Shown one piece after another: positions 63,171-64,000 of a stretch of 64,000 bases of DNA. Positions within the stretch are counted from its first letter, which is position 1. Every line of letters starts with the position of its first letter. A program made the translations under genes and the position numbers. Under the pieces are notes generated by a model that was given only the letters and a program-made list of their open reading frames with translations, searched no databases and was not told the origin of the DNA. The stretch is from an uncultured Clostridia bacterium (GTDB taxonomy: Bacteria; Bacillota; Clostridia; Oscillospirales; Ruminococcaceae), in assembly GCA_947624555.1 (NCBI GenBank), contig CANQKW010000003.1, forward strand, positions 1 to 64,000. Direction: 5' to 3'.

Positions 63171-63182
63171 AATGCCCTCCTG

Positions 63183-63209
63183 AAAAAAATTCCGAAAAGT
63201 TTTTCGGAA
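63183..63209 (-). terminator. Leader terminator (attenuator) before the DUF6062-tsaD operon
   Basis: On the minus strand TTCCGAAAA and TTTTCGGAA pair and are followed by seven T, directly upstream of the ribosome site of the first gene. The stem is short in GC, so termination may be partial. Confidence 0.6.
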
Positions 63210-63225
63210 AATTAGGTGAAAACCC

Positions 63226-63254
63226 TTGAACATCTTCTTATATTGTATTATAAT
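63226..63254 (+). promoter_or_regulatory. Promoter of the 8-oxoguanine glycosylase gene
   Basis: TTGAAC, 17 bases, TATAAT. It overlaps the opposite promoter of the DUF6062 operon. Confidence 0.7.
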
Positions 63255-63270
63255 TAAAGAAAATAATCAA
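63242..63270 (-). promoter_or_regulatory. Promoter of the DUF6062-tsaD-aroK-CPBP operon
   Basis: Minus-strand TTGATT, 17 bases, TACAAT. Its -10 lies next to the plus-strand -10, so the two promoters overlap and may compete. Confidence 0.6.
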
Positions 63271-63286
63271 GGGGTTTTTAAAAAAA

Positions 63287-64000
63287 TTGAAAATAAAAGT
63301 TAAACTCACGGAAATAAATCCCCGAAAAACATTTTTCTGCGGACAGTGCTTTCGCTGGTGCGAAGGTGAAAGCGGCGTGTTTTCAGGGATAGTAGGCGGC
63401 AAAAAAATCACCGTTTCGGAAAACGGAGAGTTTGCCGAAATTTCGGGCTTTACCGAAAAGGAAGCACGAAAATATTTTGATCTGGATACGGACTACGGGG
63501 AATACATAAAGCGTCTTTCGGCGGACAAAACATTAAAAGCCGCCTGTCAATGCTCTTCGGGCATAAGAATATTGCGGCAGGAACCGTTTGAAACGCTGAT
63601 AAGCTTTATTATCTCTCAGAACAACAATATTCCGCGTATTTCGGGGATAATTTTGCGGCTCTGCGAAAACTTTGGAGAAAAGATAGACGAAAATAATTAT
63701 TCTTTCCCGACAGCAAAACAGCTTTTCGGGATAACCGCCGAAGATATGTCGCCGCTGCGTGCGGGATTTCGCGCACGGTACATAGCAGACGCCGTAAGCA
63801 GGATAAACAGCGGAGAAATCGACTTTGATGAAATTGACGCTCTTCCTCTTGAACAGGCACGGGAAAAGCTAAAGCTCATCACCGGAGTAGGAGATAAGGT
63901 GGCGGACTGCGTTTTGCTTTTCGCTTTCCGCAAAACCGACGCTTTCCCGAAAGATGTATGGGTAAAGCGGCTTATGTCCGAATTTTACCCGAACGGTCTG
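63287..64000 (+). CDS. ogg: 8-oxoguanine DNA glycosylase / lyase (partial, runs off the window)
   Basis: The 238 visible codons encode an OGG1-like HhH-GPD glycosylase that removes oxidised guanine from DNA. N-terminal part with the CGQCFRW motif, then PFETLISFIISQNNNIPRI, the helix-hairpin-helix LITGVGDKVADCVLLF with catalytic Lys204, and Asp223 in FPKDVW. The 19-residue distance between these two matches Lys249 and Asp268 of human OGG1. The start codon is TTG 63287 with AAGGGG 12 bases upstream; no ATG lies near the family N-terminus. The 3' end is outside the window. Confidence 0.88.
   Translation, partial: MKIKVKLTEINPRKTFFCGQCFRWCEGESGVFSGIVGGKKITVSENGEFAEISGFTEKEARKYFDLDTDYGEYIKRLSADKTLKAACQCSSGIRILRQEPFETLISFIISQNNNIPRISGIILRLCENFGEKIDENNYSFPTAKQLFGITAEDMSPLRAGFRARYIADAVSRINSGEIDFDEIDALPLEQAREKLKLITGVGDKVADCVLLFAFRKTDAFPKDVWVKRLMSEFYPNGL

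Noticed and set aside
1..64000. Mobile elements, prophage, tRNA and rRNA genes
   Set aside because: No transposase, integrase, phage structural gene, terminal repeats or tRNA cloverleaf was seen by reading; a tRNAscan or IS search was not possible.

Overview
The window looks like a chromosomal segment of a low-to-mid GC Gram-positive anaerobe of the Clostridia, most likely a Ruminococcus/Oscillospiraceae-type gut bacterium. This is inferred from strong AGGAGG ribosome sites, TTGACA-17-TATAAT promoters, the gene order SRP RNA-dnaX-ybaB-recR, a one-piece clostridial PurL/PurQ, a YabE-like G5/3D wall protein, a PdaB-like deacetylase and a sortase-type surface protein. No phage, insertion sequence, CRISPR array, tRNA or rRNA was seen. 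The species is not determined.

Layout. 1-7.7 kb: a cut lipoprotein gene, a membrane diguanylate cyclase, a repeat protein carrying eight identical FliM-like SQDDIEKLL motifs, a RelQ-type (p)ppGpp synthetase, a cytidylate-kinase-like protein and a Na/Pi cotransporter. 7.8-20.2 kb: one long operon that reads as a complete reductive pyrimidine breakdown pathway. It has an ABC importer with a circularly permuted binding protein, dihydropyrimidinase, a compact dihydropyrimidine dehydrogenase, a PucR regulator, an omega-aminotransferase, an unknown small protein, a ureidopropionase-type amidase and an iron alcohol dehydrogenase. The operon follows a consensus promoter and a leader terminator (attenuator). 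20.2-25.3 kb: purL and mtaB. 25.5-31.5 kb: two HPr-like proteins without the active histidine, a 3D wall protein and two zinc-ribbon membrane proteins. 31.5-35.8 kb: pnp, rpsO and a MATE exporter. 35.9-40.1 kb: a Cys/His-rich surface protein divergent from an XRE regulator across a palindromic operator region, a polysaccharide deacetylase and a ComFB protein.

40.2-47.98 kb: recR-ybaB-dnaX, SRP RNA, glmM, and clpB behind a ribbon-helix-helix gene whose promoter carries 20-bp-spaced repeats. 48.2-51.1 kb: csoR-copA; copA ends in a CopZ-like domain with its own internal ribosome site. 51.2-54.3 kb: a sigma factor, a DUF4367 membrane protein, an unknown protein and a lipoprotein. 54.5-57 kb: serC-serA. 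57-59.8 kb: a small Cys protein and a VWA-PP2C-SseB operon. 59.9-63.2 kb: DUF6062-tsaD-aroK-CPBP protease. 63.3 kb to the end: an 8-oxoguanine glycosylase cut by the window edge.

The strongest leads are the pyrimidine operon (permuted binding protein, compact dehydrogenase, attenuator), the copA/copZ internal start, the RHH-clpB operon, the motif-array protein and the VWA-PP2C-SseB cassette. All protein functions are assigned from motifs and remembered family features; no database search was run.
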